From an uncultured Gammaproteobacteria bacterium (lineage in GTDB: Bacteria > Pseudomonadota > Gammaproteobacteria > Eutrophobiales > Eutrophobiaceae): a DNA stretch of 64,000 nt. The notes beneath the pieces were generated by a model, which worked only from the letters and a program-made list of their open reading frames with translations, had not been told where the DNA came from and made no database searches. The stretch covers positions 2,230,068 to 2,294,067 of the forward strand of contig OY282354.1 of assembly GCA_958295485.1 (NCBI GenBank). Direction: 5' to 3'. Positions 26,937-36,337 of this stretch are shown in pieces. A program made the position numbers and the translations under genes. Position 1 is the stretch's first letter, and every line of letters starts with the position of its first letter.

Positions 26937-28298
26937 GCCAAACACCAACACGCAGCCGACCCCGACGGGCGCGAGGTAACGGACCAGGAAGCGCCATACC
27001 TGAAAGGCCGCATCGTTCTTTATGCCCATTTCCCCCCTTAACAATTTACCGGACATGACCCAACCGGCAAACAGCGCCAGCAGGAATGCGGTCAGCGGCA
27101 ACATGATATTCGATACGCTGAATTCAATGATGTTGAACATGCCCTTGTCTTTATAAAGCGGGATAAAAGACAAGGGCTTGAAATCTTTTATCACGTTGAA
27201 CGACAACAACGAGGACAGGCCGATAAACCAGATAATCGAACCGCTGGCAATCGATATTTTATGGCGCTTGTACCCTTTGTCTTCCATGAATGAAACAAAA
27301 GGCTCCAACATTGCCAATGATGAGGTAAATGCGGCAAAAAATACCAATACGAAAAATACTACGCTGAAAAAATGCCCAAGCGGCAGGCCACCCAGGGCAA
27401 TCGGCAGGGTAATAAACATCAGCCCCGGTCCTCCTGCGGGATCTAATCCCGAAGCAAATACGATGGGGAAAATAGCCAAGCCGGCCAATAAGGCCGCCAG
27501 GGTGTCACTGAATGCGATCAACCAGGACGGTCCGGGCAGAGACACGTCTCTGGATAAGTAGGCGCCATAGGTCAATAAGGCCCCGGTGCCGACGGTGATG
27601 GAAAACAAGGCCTGCCCCAGGGCCATAAGCAGGCTTCTCCAGGTGAGACTCGAAAAATCCGGGTTGAACATGAATTGCCAGGCCTTGGCCGGGGCGCCTT
27701 CAATATGCCCGTATATCACCAGCAGGATAATGATGATAAACAGCGTCGGCAGCATAAACGAGGTAACTGACTCGATGCCGCGCCTGATGCCCAGGCTCAC
27801 TACGCAAACGGTCGCCGCCATGTACAAGGTGTACCACAAGATCAAGCGGTAAGGGGATGCGAGCAGGTTGTCAAACTGCGTTTTGGCCTCTCCGGGCGTT
27901 ATGGAAACAAACGCGCCTTTGACTGCGAGGGCGATATAATCCATGGACCAACCAGCGACGACTGGATAAAAACACAAGGCGCAAACCGGCGAAATGACAC
28001 TCAACCAGCCAATGGTTTTCCAAAAACCGTGATGGTTGCCTTCCTTGCAAAGACTGCCCATCGTCATCACCGGACTTTTACCCCCGCGCCGGCCCATGGC
28101 CAGCTCAGCCATGATCAAGGGTACGCACAGCAATAAAATGAACGCCAGGTAAACGATAATAAATGCGCCACCGCCATTTTCACCGGCGACGTAAGGAAAC
28201 CGCCAGAGATTGCCAAGACCGATTGAGGCGCCGACCGTGGCAAACAGAAACGTCAACCTGGATGACCAGGTTTTAGTGGATGGTGAGCCAGCCGGCAT
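26928..28298 (-). CDS. Neurotransmitter:sodium symporter (NSS/SNF) family transporter
   Basis: SSRLTFLFATVGASIGLGNLWRFPYVAGENGGGAFIIVYL signature; ~11 TM helices. Confidence 0.93.
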   Translation of the reverse strand: MPAGSPSTKTWSSRLTFLFATVGASIGLGNLWRFPYVAGENGGGAFIIVYLAFILLLCVPLIMAELAMGRRGGKSPVMTMGSLCKEGNHHGFWKTIGWLSVISPVCALCFYPVVAGWSMDYIALAVKGAFVSITPGEAKTQFDNLLASPYRLILWYTLYMAATVCVVSLGIRRGIESVTSFMLPTLFIIIILLVIYGHIEGAPAKAWQFMFNPDFSSLTWRSLLMALGQALFSITVGTGALLTYGAYLSRDVSLPGPSWLIAFSDTLAALLAGLAIFPIVFASGLDPAGGPGLMFITLPIALGGLPLGHFFSVVFFVLVFFAAFTSSLAMLEPFVSFMEDKGYKRHKISIASGSIIWFIGLSSLLSFNVIKDFKPLSFIPLYKDKGMFNIIEFSVSNIMLPLTAFLLALFAGWVMSGKLLRGEMGIKNDAAFQVWRFLVRYLAPVGVGCVLVFGLM

Positions 28299-28385
28299 GT
28301 CGTCTGAATGCTTTTGGGTTTTGTGCCATAATTATCCGGGCAACGATACTAACTCAAACGATATTTATCAACAAAGGAAAACGGC

Positions 28386-28640
28386 ATGAATTCAAATATC
28401 AACCCTGAAACCGTCCCTGAAATCGTCGCCGCTGAAGAAAAAATCACCCGGCGGTCTTTCTTGAAGAGTACAGCGCTGAGCGGCGCGGCAATTTCCGGCG
28501 CGGTTTCACTATCAGCCGGGGCGCCGTCAGCCGAGGCCAAAACCGATTTGGATAATCGATCCAAATCAACCGGAGACCCGTTTGCGTCGGTCTTGCAGAA
28601 ATGCGGCAGTGAACTCGGCGACCTCAGGAAACCGGACTAA
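28386..28640 (+). CDS. Small Tat-signal protein
   Basis: 84 aa with twin-arginine motif RRSFLKSTALSGAAISGAVSL; mature part ~45 aa ending KCGSELGDLRKPD. Confidence 0.65.
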   Translation: MNSNINPETVPEIVAAEEKITRRSFLKSTALSGAAISGAVSLSAGAPSAEAKTDLDNRSKSTGDPFASVLQKCGSELGDLRKPD

Positions 28641-28661
28641 CCTCGTTCAGGAGAAAAACTA

Positions 28662-29018
28662 ATGGCTATTTTTGAAACAGAAAGCTGGTTTGTGGCAGAG
28701 GGGAAGGACAAGGAACATGATATAGAGATGCGCCGCTGGTTCAAATGGGTGAGCGAACATCGCGACCTGTTCCCGGAATGGAAAAGCGTGCGTTACTTCG
28801 AGAAACATGCGGCGGGAGACGATAGCGGCCGGCGCATGTTGATGTGGGAGTATGAGAGTTTCACCGACTATGAAAATTACAAAACCCGCCGCAAGGATTA
28901 TGAAGGCCCCTACAAGGAATACAAGGAAAACGACCCCTACTACAAAGGCGTCTTCATCCACAGCCGGATGCGGGTGGAATTCTGGAAAGACCTGGAGCGG
29001 GAGCTCTGGATTGAATGA
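28662..29018 (+). CDS. Hypothetical protein (NIPSNAP/dimeric alpha-beta barrel-like)
   Basis: 118 aa MAIFETESWFVAEGKDKEHDIEMRRWFKWVSEHRDLFPEWKSVRYF; fold guess only. Confidence 0.55.
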   Translation: MAIFETESWFVAEGKDKEHDIEMRRWFKWVSEHRDLFPEWKSVRYFEKHAAGDDSGRRMLMWEYESFTDYENYKTRRKDYEGPYKEYKENDPYYKGVFIHSRMRVEFWKDLERELWIE

Positions 29019-29030
29019 TTGGCATTGTTC

Positions 29031-29106
29031 TCCCCCCTGACAAGGGGGCTCAAGGGGCTGACAACAGGCCAGCGCGACCCTGCTTGAATCCGCTTGTCAG
29101 GGGAGC
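29031..29106. repeat. CCCCTGACAAGGGG-type intergenic repeat
   Basis: ctcccccctgacaagggggctc...cgcttgtcaggggagct. Confidence 0.65.
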
Positions 29107-29174
29107 TTTATAAAGTAGCTGATTGCCCTGAACCATGCGTTGATTTTGACCAGGCTTCCAGTCATGCCAGTCAG

Positions 29175-29732
29175 TCAACCTGCCGCCGGAGGCGGCGCAT
29201 TTTTCGGTGAATTCCGGTTTGCGTCAGCATGACGGGCAGAAGCTTTGGATTGAGCGATGAACCCGGCCAACGGCGGTGGGGGAACAGGTTTGCCGTGGTT
29301 GGGTCTGGCTTGGAGCATGGAGGCGCGGGTAAGCACGTTGCCCGTGTAGAACAAGCCGCGGCGGCGAAACGCGGTGGGCGATTCCCGCAACAGGATGCCC
29401 TTCATCAGGTCGCCGGAGGCAAAAACGGGGTGTTTAAGAAATCGACCGGGCTGATTTACCCACCCTGGTACCGGCAACTTGAAATTCAAGGCCAACTGCT
29501 CGGCCGTGGCCGCCAGTTTAGCATCCTTCACCGGCGAGACAGGGGCCGGCTCTGCCTGTAAAGAAGCGGCGCGTTCCACATCCTCCATGCCGTAGAACGC
29601 ATCGAGGAACTCCCGCCAGGCCATGCTGAAGGCGGTGGCAAAATCGAAGCCGACCTCTACCCGATGGTTGGCATGATGAATGATGTCAGCGATCTTCTCC
29701 GGGCGAAAACCCCGGCTCTTTGACTGTTTCAT
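29175..29732 (-). CDS. Hypothetical partner of the upstream nucleotidyltransferase (putative toxin-antitoxin module)
   Basis: 185 aa; start overlaps the upstream nucleotidyltransferase gene by 47 bp; C-terminus reads into a palindromic repeat. Confidence 0.5.
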   Translation of the reverse strand: MKQSKSRGFRPEKIADIIHHANHRVEVGFDFATAFSMAWREFLDAFYGMEDVERAASLQAEPAPVSPVKDAKLAATAEQLALNFKLPVPGWVNQPGRFLKHPVFASGDLMKGILLRESPTAFRRRGLFYTGNVLTRASMLQARPNHGKPVPPPPLAGFIAQSKASARHADANRNSPKNAPPPAAG

Positions 29733-30291
29733 GTTTTAATTCATCCATCAGTTGGATGAGACCAAATCTGGTTTTTGGAAGGATCACATTTTGCGGATAA
29801 TACTTCTCCACAATATCAAAGACAACTTCGGGGTCGGTGATACTCAACATTTTCAAGATATTTTTAATATCCGCGTCATCCTGTTTATCTTCTTCGTCCA
29901 AACGCATGGCCATGCACTTCATGGCCAGGAAGTATTCGGGGATAGGCACATAGACCCGAATCCCGCCATCTTCGCTTTCAGGGAACAGGTCCAATTTTTC
30001 CAGGTGTCGGGGATTCAGGATAAATCCCTTGATGGCATCGTTCAGCCAGTCCTCGTGCCAGTTGTTTTCCCCGGCGATTTGTTTGACGGTTTTCCGCACG
30101 AAATCAGTATGTCGGGCATCCATGATGATGGCATCCACGTCGTTGGTCATGGCGCGCAGGTCCCAGGCCAGCATAATCGCGGACCCGCCGTAAACCGCGA
30201 TATCGATCATGCGATGGGCGGACTTGGCCAGGTCCGACAACCGTTTCAGTCCGAGTTCGATGTCGCTTCTTGTTAAATTTTTCCTTTGCAT
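29686..30291 (-). CDS. DUF6036/AbiEii-like nucleotidyltransferase
   Basis: DIAVYGGSAIMLAWDLRAMTNDVDAIIMD (GGS plus DxD nucleotidyltransferase motif); MQRKNLTRSD start at 30291 preferred over track start 30366. Confidence 0.7.
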   Translation of the reverse strand: MQRKNLTRSDIELGLKRLSDLAKSAHRMIDIAVYGGSAIMLAWDLRAMTNDVDAIIMDARHTDFVRKTVKQIAGENNWHEDWLNDAIKGFILNPRHLEKLDLFPESEDGGIRVYVPIPEYFLAMKCMAMRLDEEDKQDDADIKNILKMLSITDPEVVFDIVEKYYPQNVILPKTRFGLIQLMDELKHETVKEPGFSPGEDR

Positions 30292-30345
30292 CGAATGACA
30301 GTATAACCGATGCAGGTCGAATTTCGGAAAGACCAGAGGTGGGAA

Positions 30346-30378
30346 AACCCTTGCTACTTTGGGCAAGTAGCAAGGGTT
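30346..30378 (-). terminator. Rho-independent terminator of the TonB receptor gene
   Basis: aacccttgctactt-tgggc-aagtagcaagggtt, perfect 14 bp stem; T-run on the minus-strand transcript. Confidence 0.85.
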
Positions 30379-30405
30379 ATAAAACGAGCGATTGCGGTTG
30401 CGTGA

Positions 30406-32835
30406 TTAAATGCCGCCGTAGGTATAGCTGATTGAACCACCGATAGTGAGTGGGTTCGGTCGCAGCCTGATGCCGCTGGCGCCAAAGTTTTCCTGGGTGC
30501 CTGTATAATATTTTTCATCTGTCAGGTTTTGCACGAAACCCGTAATGCTCCAGGGTCCCCATTCAACGCCGGCGCGCAGGTTCAACAAATCATAATCCGG
30601 GCTCAGGTACGGAAATTCATTGGGGCCTGAATTATGAGTGACGGCAGGATTTACCGGTTGGGGTCCGTTCAGCTGGCGGTTGGTCAAACCTTCTATATCG
30701 GAATACTGCCCGTCACGGTGGATATACTCCAGGCGTACCCAGGCTTCATTATCCCCCCCCCCGATGGGCCAGCGGTACTCACCGGCCAGGTTCAAGGTAA
30801 GTTTCGGCGATTTTGGCAGGTCCAGTCCAAGCAATGACGGCTTCCAGCCACCGGATAATTCAACGGTGGTATCGCTGGTTATCTCGGTGTCCAGGTAACC
30901 AAGGCCGCCTGAAATGGTCAGCCCTTCAGTCGCCAGCGCGACAAATTCCGCCTCCACACCGCTTGCTTCGGCATCTTCGATATTGATGGTCTGTTCGAAG
31001 TTGGTTGACAAATTACCCGGCGTCAGAAAGAAGAAGGATTCAAATTGCAGGTTTTCCCATTCCAGGTGAAAGGCCGATACGTTCAACCGCAGGCGGTTAT
31101 GCAGCAATTCCGACTTCAATCCCATTTCGTAATTCCACAGGGTTTCTTTGCCATACTCCCTGGCAAATGCCGGGGCGCCAGGGGCATTCGTATTATTGCC
31201 GACACTGTTGCCCCCGGGTTTATAGCCTTTGGACACCATGGCATAAACATTCATTTCATCCGTTACCTGGAAGCGGGCGCCAAAGCGCGGCGCGAAGTCC
31301 GTATAATCCGATTCGCCGGCCGCTACAGGGCGCGGACTACTAACGAAACATGGCGGCACGCCAGGACAACCAGGTCCTGGCCCAATGCCATTGGACGCCA
31401 GGGTTCTATCTACCTGGCTTTGGGTAAAACGGCCACCCGCGATAAGGTCCAGGCTCTCCGTCATGTGAAACGTAACATCGGCGAATACCGCCTGTTCTTC
31501 CACCTTGTAGCCTTTGTTGTTAAAGGCCAGGCCCAGGTCTTCCGGAAACGGCGGCAGCCAGCCAACTCCGTTCAAGGTATGGGTCGGAGCGGTGGAAACA
31601 GCCACGAGATTGTTTTGCTCCTGGTCATCCTTGGAGTACATGAAGCCCGTCGTCCAATCCACGGAATCGCCGGAATAATCCAGCCGCAACTCAGCGCTCC
31701 AGGAGAAGCCTTCATACTTGTTGGTTCTATCCAGGGTATCGACGCCGCCGACCAGGTCCTGGTCGAACCAGCGCCGGTTTTCCGCATCGACTACGCCGGT
31801 GATGGAGGTGAGTTTCAGGTTATCGCTCAAGTCATGTTCGATATTAACGATGGCGATCAACGCTTCATTTTTATTATATTCATCCAGGTCGTGGCTGAGA
31901 TAGCTCCTGTTGTTCGGCCAGAAGCCCGTGCCGGGGTCGAGGGCCGTTGACAGAACCAATGTATTAACCGTATCCACGTCCAGAATACCCGAGGGAACGT
32001 TCTCGTCGTGACCCTGATCTATATCGGAATAACTCAGGTTGACGCTGACGCTTGTATCCTCCGACACATCCCAAACCGCCTTGATGCGACCGAAGAATTC
32101 TTCGTGACCACTGTTCTTGGCGCCATTGGGCGTGAAATTGTTTTCAACGGACCCGGGGCATGCAGCCGCCGTAGCGCCGGTGGCGCAGGCGTTTTTGACG
32201 CGGCCGCCGCTGTCTTCATACATAAAAACGCCACGCAGTCCAAAGTTATCGGACAGGGGCGCATTGATGATGGCGGAGACGTTGCCCATTTCATTGGCGT
32301 TTTCATAACTTTCACCACCGAGACTGATTTTATAACCGAATTCATCAGTCGGGTCGGCAGTCCTGAGGTTGAGGGCGCCACCCACGGAATTACGCCCGAA
32401 GAACGTGCCTTGGGGGCCACGCAATACTTCAAGGCTCTGCATATCCGGCAAGGCGGGGTTTGCAACTCCATTGGGCACGGAGGCGATACTGAAGCCGTCC
32501 ATGTAGATGCCTATGGAATTGACACCGGTATTTTCAGCCGCGCCCGAGACCAGATTGCTGACGCCGCGAATAGCCAGGCCTATGCCCTTGCTTCCCACCT
32601 GCCCATCGTCGGTAAACGCCACATTCGGCGTCAATGCCAGATAGTCCCTGGCGGTGCGGATATTGCCCTGTTCGATGAGGGCGCCAGTGAAGGCGGTGAC
32701 ACTGACAGGGACTTCCTGCAGATTTTGCTCCCTGCGTTGCGCCGTTACAACAATTTCTTCCAACGCGCCCTGTGAATAAGCGGGAACGCCTATTGATACG
32801 GCCAGTATTGTCAACAAAAAAGCCTTAATCTTCAT
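30406..32835 (-). CDS. TonB-dependent receptor
   Basis: ALEEIVVTAQRREQNLQEVPVSVTAF TonB box/plug, RGPQGTFFGRNSVGGALNLRT, C-terminal beta-barrel. Confidence 0.95.
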   Translation of the reverse strand: MKIKAFLLTILAVSIGVPAYSQGALEEIVVTAQRREQNLQEVPVSVTAFTGALIEQGNIRTARDYLALTPNVAFTDDGQVGSKGIGLAIRGVSNLVSGAAENTGVNSIGIYMDGFSIASVPNGVANPALPDMQSLEVLRGPQGTFFGRNSVGGALNLRTADPTDEFGYKISLGGESYENANEMGNVSAIINAPLSDNFGLRGVFMYEDSGGRVKNACATGATAAACPGSVENNFTPNGAKNSGHEEFFGRIKAVWDVSEDTSVSVNLSYSDIDQGHDENVPSGILDVDTVNTLVLSTALDPGTGFWPNNRSYLSHDLDEYNKNEALIAIVNIEHDLSDNLKLTSITGVVDAENRRWFDQDLVGGVDTLDRTNKYEGFSWSAELRLDYSGDSVDWTTGFMYSKDDQEQNNLVAVSTAPTHTLNGVGWLPPFPEDLGLAFNNKGYKVEEQAVFADVTFHMTESLDLIAGGRFTQSQVDRTLASNGIGPGPGCPGVPPCFVSSPRPVAAGESDYTDFAPRFGARFQVTDEMNVYAMVSKGYKPGGNSVGNNTNAPGAPAFAREYGKETLWNYEMGLKSELLHNRLRLNVSAFHLEWENLQFESFFFLTPGNLSTNFEQTINIEDAEASGVEAEFVALATEGLTISGGLGYLDTEITSDTTVELSGGWKPSLLGLDLPKSPKLTLNLAGEYRWPIGGGDNEAWVRLEYIHRDGQYSDIEGLTNRQLNGPQPVNPAVTHNSGPNEFPYLSPDYDLLNLRAGVEWGPWSITGFVQNLTDEKYYTGTQENFGASGIRLRPNPLTIGGSISYTYGGI

Positions 32836-33206
32836 CTCAATTCCCCGTGTAAGATTCATTTTCTGAAGGTTTTGAAATTCCTTTATCTTCTCCTGAAATC
32901 CGTCCGACGCTCATTATATTGATGTAAATGATCACTGTCGAACATCCCTTACAAAAGTATTGAATTTAATTTAGGCTTAAATTATTTTTTTGTCAAATTT
33001 ATTTGTTGATAATTGCTGATGCTTTTTTACTACACAGATAGAAGTGTGAAGGAAGAAGCGTGGCAGTTCCTGCTAACAATCCCAGGCCTGTTTTCGGCGA
33101 ATGGCGGGCGCGGCTGCGGGATAAGGCCGGTTCTCTCATGGTCGTCCATTATCTGTTACACTGTACGGCATGGGGCAACTTGCGGAAGGAAAATAGCGGG
33201 TGAAAA

Positions 33207-33950
33207 ATGCGGGCTGGCGCTGACGTTATTCAAATTGACGGTTTGAACAAGTGGTACGGCGAGTTTCACGTCTTGAAAGATATTCACCTGCGTATCAAGG
33301 CCAGGGAGAAGATCGTGCTTTGCGGGCCTTCCGGTTCGGGCAAGTCCACGTTGATCCGTTGCATCAATGCCTTGGAGGCGTTTCAGTCGGGGTCGCTGCT
33401 CGTTCAAGGGCGCCCGTTGACCGGCGTCAAGGACATTCGCGCGGTGCGCGAACAAGTGGGGATGGTTTTTCAGCAGTTCAACTTGTTTCCACACTTGACC
33501 GTGTTGGAAAACCTGGTTCTCGCTCCCGCGAGGGTGCGGAAAATCGGCAGGAAAGAAGCTGAAGAATTGGCTTCGCATTATTTAGGCAAGGTCAAGATGC
33601 TGGAATATACGCATAAATTCCCCGCGCAGCTGTCGGGGGGACAACAGCAGCGCGTCGCCATCGCGCGCGCGCTCTGCATGCAACCTGAAATCATGTTGTT
33701 CGACGAACCGACATCGGCCTTGGACCCGGAAATGATTGGCGAAGTATTGGAAACCATGACCGGCCTCGCCGCTTCGGGCATGACCATGTTGTGCGTGACC
33801 CATGAAATGGGATTCGCCAAACAAGTGGCGAACCGGATTATCTTCATGGACGAAGGCAGGATCATAGAAGGGAGCGACCCGGAAAATTTCTTTAATAACC
33901 CGGCGTCGGAGCGGCTGAAATTATTCTTGAGCCAGATTCTGACCCATTGA
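33207..33950 (+). CDS. Polar amino-acid ABC transporter ATP-binding protein
   Basis: Walker [25 protein letters not shown], Walker [15 protein letters not shown]. Confidence 0.95.
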   Translation: MRAGADVIQIDGLNKWYGEFHVLKDIHLRIKAREKIVLCGPSGSGKSTLIRCINALEAFQSGSLLVQGRPLTGVKDIRAVREQVGMVFQQFNLFPHLTVLENLVLAPARVRKIGRKEAEELASHYLGKVKMLEYTHKFPAQLSGGQQQRVAIARALCMQPEIMLFDEPTSALDPEMIGEVLETMTGLAASGMTMLCVTHEMGFAKQVANRIIFMDEGRIIEGSDPENFFNNPASERLKLFLSQILTH

Positions 33951-34096
33951 CCCCGGCTATGCCCAAGGGTCTCGCAATAGAGGCAAAAGGGAGAGGGAGA
34001 TATGATGATGCCCTTCTGCGATACCCTCACCCACAAGGGAAGACCGAAGCCGGATTCGTCCGGGGAGCGCCTTACATGACGAGGAAAGATTATTAA

Positions 34097-35731
34097 ATGA
34101 GCAAGATGACCGGCGCTGAGGCGATCATCAAATCGGCGCGCCGCCACGGTATCGACACCATCTTCGGGCTGCCGGGAGGACAAACCTATCACCTGTTCGA
34201 TGCCATATATAAAGAAGGCGGGGCCATCGAGGTTTTCAACTCCCGCCATGAACAGGCCGTTGCATACATGGCTTATGGTTATGCCCGCTCCACGGGAAAG
34301 GTCGGCGTATACACCGTAGTGCCCGGCCCGGGGGTTTTAAATACGACAGCGGCCCTGTGCACTGCCTATGCCGCCAATGAACGGGTGTTATGCCTGGCCG
34401 GGCAGATCCCCTCAGACTGGATAGATAAAGGCGTCGGCTTTCTGCATGAGATCCCGGATCAGCTGGGTATGCTGCGACACCTGACAAAATGGGCGGAACG
34501 CATAGAAAAACCCTCCGCTGCCCCGCGCCTGGTCAACCGGGCTTTCCATGAAATGCACTCAGGACGGGCGCGACCCGTTGCCCTCGAGATGTCACCTGAC
34601 ATCATGGGTTTACAGGAAGACGTAGAACTTCTGCCCCCCCTGGAACCCCGGGAACCAGTTCAGGCTGATCCTGATTTAATCGAAAAAGCCGCCGAACTTT
34701 TAGGCAAGGCAAAAAATCCATTGATTATTATCGGCCATGGATGCGTGGATGCCGGACAGGAGTTGTTGCAAGTAGCGGATATTTTACAGGCGCCGTGCAC
34801 AACCCTGTGGAGTGGCAAAGGCATCATTGACGATCGTCATTATCTCAGCCTTCCCTACGCCGCCGGTCATCGAATCTGGGCCAAGGCGGACGTAGTATTA
34901 GCGGCAGGCACGCGACTGGATGCCCCGCAACTGTATTGGGGTCTCGATAATGACCTGAAAATCATCCGCATCGATATTGACGCCGCCCAGATCGAGCGAA
35001 TCGCCAAGCCGGAAATCGGCCTGGTCGCAGACGCGAAATCGGCTTTATCCGGGTTGATCGCCGCGCTGCGCCGGCATGGCATTTCAAGGAAATCCCGCAA
35101 GGATGAATTGACCGGGCTTAAAGCAGCGACTTTCAAGAAATTTGAAGAAGACGTTGGGCCGCAAATGGAAATATTGAAAGTGATCCGGGAAGAGTTGCCG
35201 GACGATGGCTTCTTTGTCGATGAAGTGACCCAGGTTGGTTATGCCTCCTGGTACGGATTTCCGGTTTATCAACCACGGCGCTTTATCACCAGCGGCTACC
35301 AGGGCAATTTAGGCTATGGTTATTCAACGGCCATGGGCGTGCAAGTAGCGAATCCCGATAAAAAAGTAGTCGTATTGGGAGGAGACGGCGGCTTCATGTA
35401 CCAGGCAACGGAAATGGCGACCGCAGTAAAATATCAACTGAACCTGGTGAATATCGTCTTCAACAACCATGCCTACGGCAACGTCCGCAGGGACCAACAA
35501 GAGAATTTTGGTGGAAATGTAATCGGCTCGGATTTATACAATCCGGATTTTGTGCGGTTCGCGGAAAGTTTCGGCGCGCGGGGCTTCCACGTTGAAACAC
35601 CCGGACAGTTGCGGGTCGCCCTGCAAACCGCATTCAGGGAGACGGGACCGACGTTGATTGAAATGCCGAGTCTCGACATGCCAAGCCCCTGGCCCTATAT
35701 CATGTTGCCGCGCGTCCGCCCGGGTGATTGA
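34097..35731 (+). CDS. ThDP-binding enzyme (acetolactate synthase/2-oxoacid decarboxylase family)
   Basis: FGLPGGQTYHLFDAI, NSRHEQAVAYMAYGYARSTG, GDGGFMYQATEMATAVKYQLNLVNIVFNN ThDP motif. Confidence 0.9.
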   Translation: MSKMTGAEAIIKSARRHGIDTIFGLPGGQTYHLFDAIYKEGGAIEVFNSRHEQAVAYMAYGYARSTGKVGVYTVVPGPGVLNTTAALCTAYAANERVLCLAGQIPSDWIDKGVGFLHEIPDQLGMLRHLTKWAERIEKPSAAPRLVNRAFHEMHSGRARPVALEMSPDIMGLQEDVELLPPLEPREPVQADPDLIEKAAELLGKAKNPLIIIGHGCVDAGQELLQVADILQAPCTTLWSGKGIIDDRHYLSLPYAAGHRIWAKADVVLAAGTRLDAPQLYWGLDNDLKIIRIDIDAAQIERIAKPEIGLVADAKSALSGLIAALRRHGISRKSRKDELTGLKAATFKKFEEDVGPQMEILKVIREELPDDGFFVDEVTQVGYASWYGFPVYQPRRFITSGYQGNLGYGYSTAMGVQVANPDKKVVVLGGDGGFMYQATEMATAVKYQLNLVNIVFNNHAYGNVRRDQQENFGGNVIGSDLYNPDFVRFAESFGARGFHVETPGQLRVALQTAFRETGPTLIEMPSLDMPSPWPYIMLPRVRPGD

Positions 35732-35761
35732 GTGTTCAGTTTCCAGGTCCCCTGGCCACTG

Positions 35762-36259
35762 TCATTCCCTTTGTTCCCGGATTTCCTCGACGGCTTCCTT
35801 GACCTTCGCCAACACCCCGGTAAACGTATCGCTGTCGTCAAGAGTCACCTCCTCAAATAATCTGTCCAGCAGCTTTTCATATTCCAATTCCATCTCTTTA
35901 TAGGCTTTCCTGCCCTTGCCGGTCAGGGTAACCATGAAAGAACGGCGATCTGTCGGGGTAGGCTGACGCCTGACAAAACCGTCCTCCGACAATCTTTCAG
36001 CAACACCGGTGACATTGCCTTTTGATACCATCAGCCAGTGCGATAACTCACCCATGGTCAGCCCATCCGCAACCCGGTCCAAGGCTGACAGCAGTTCAAA
36101 GCGAGGCAAGGTCATGTCGAATTTTTCCCGCAGCATGGCACGGACCTCCTGCTCCACCATTTGCGTGCACGAGACGATTCTCAGCCACAGCCTCAACCCT
36201 TCTTTATCCTGCGGGATATGCTCAAGCCGCTGCTCGACAATGTGCAGGCGTTTAGTCAT
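35762..36259 (-). CDS. MarR-family transcriptional regulator
   Basis: LTMGELSHWLMVSKGNVTGVAERLSEDGFVRRQPTPTDRRSFMVTLTGKG winged helix; start MTKRLHIVEQ. Confidence 0.9.
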   Translation of the reverse strand: MTKRLHIVEQRLEHIPQDKEGLRLWLRIVSCTQMVEQEVRAMLREKFDMTLPRFELLSALDRVADGLTMGELSHWLMVSKGNVTGVAERLSEDGFVRRQPTPTDRRSFMVTLTGKGRKAYKEMELEYEKLLDRLFEEVTLDDSDTFTGVLAKVKEAVEEIREQRE

Positions 36260-36337
36260 TTTTTCCGCTTTTTTCAGTTGGAATTTACACCTTGCCACGA
36301 TACCATATTCAACCGTTGTCGAACACGCCCCAGGAAA

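Noticed and set aside
31045-32775. Long plus-strand ORFs (301 aa, 255 aa) antisense to the TonB receptor
   Set aside because: Shadow ORFs of a well-supported TonB-dependent receptor on the minus strand; no recognisable protein features.
33013-33246. 77 aa plus-strand ORF upstream of the ABC ATPase
   Set aside because: Composition and lack of motifs suggest a chance ORF in the intergenic region containing degraded repeat text.
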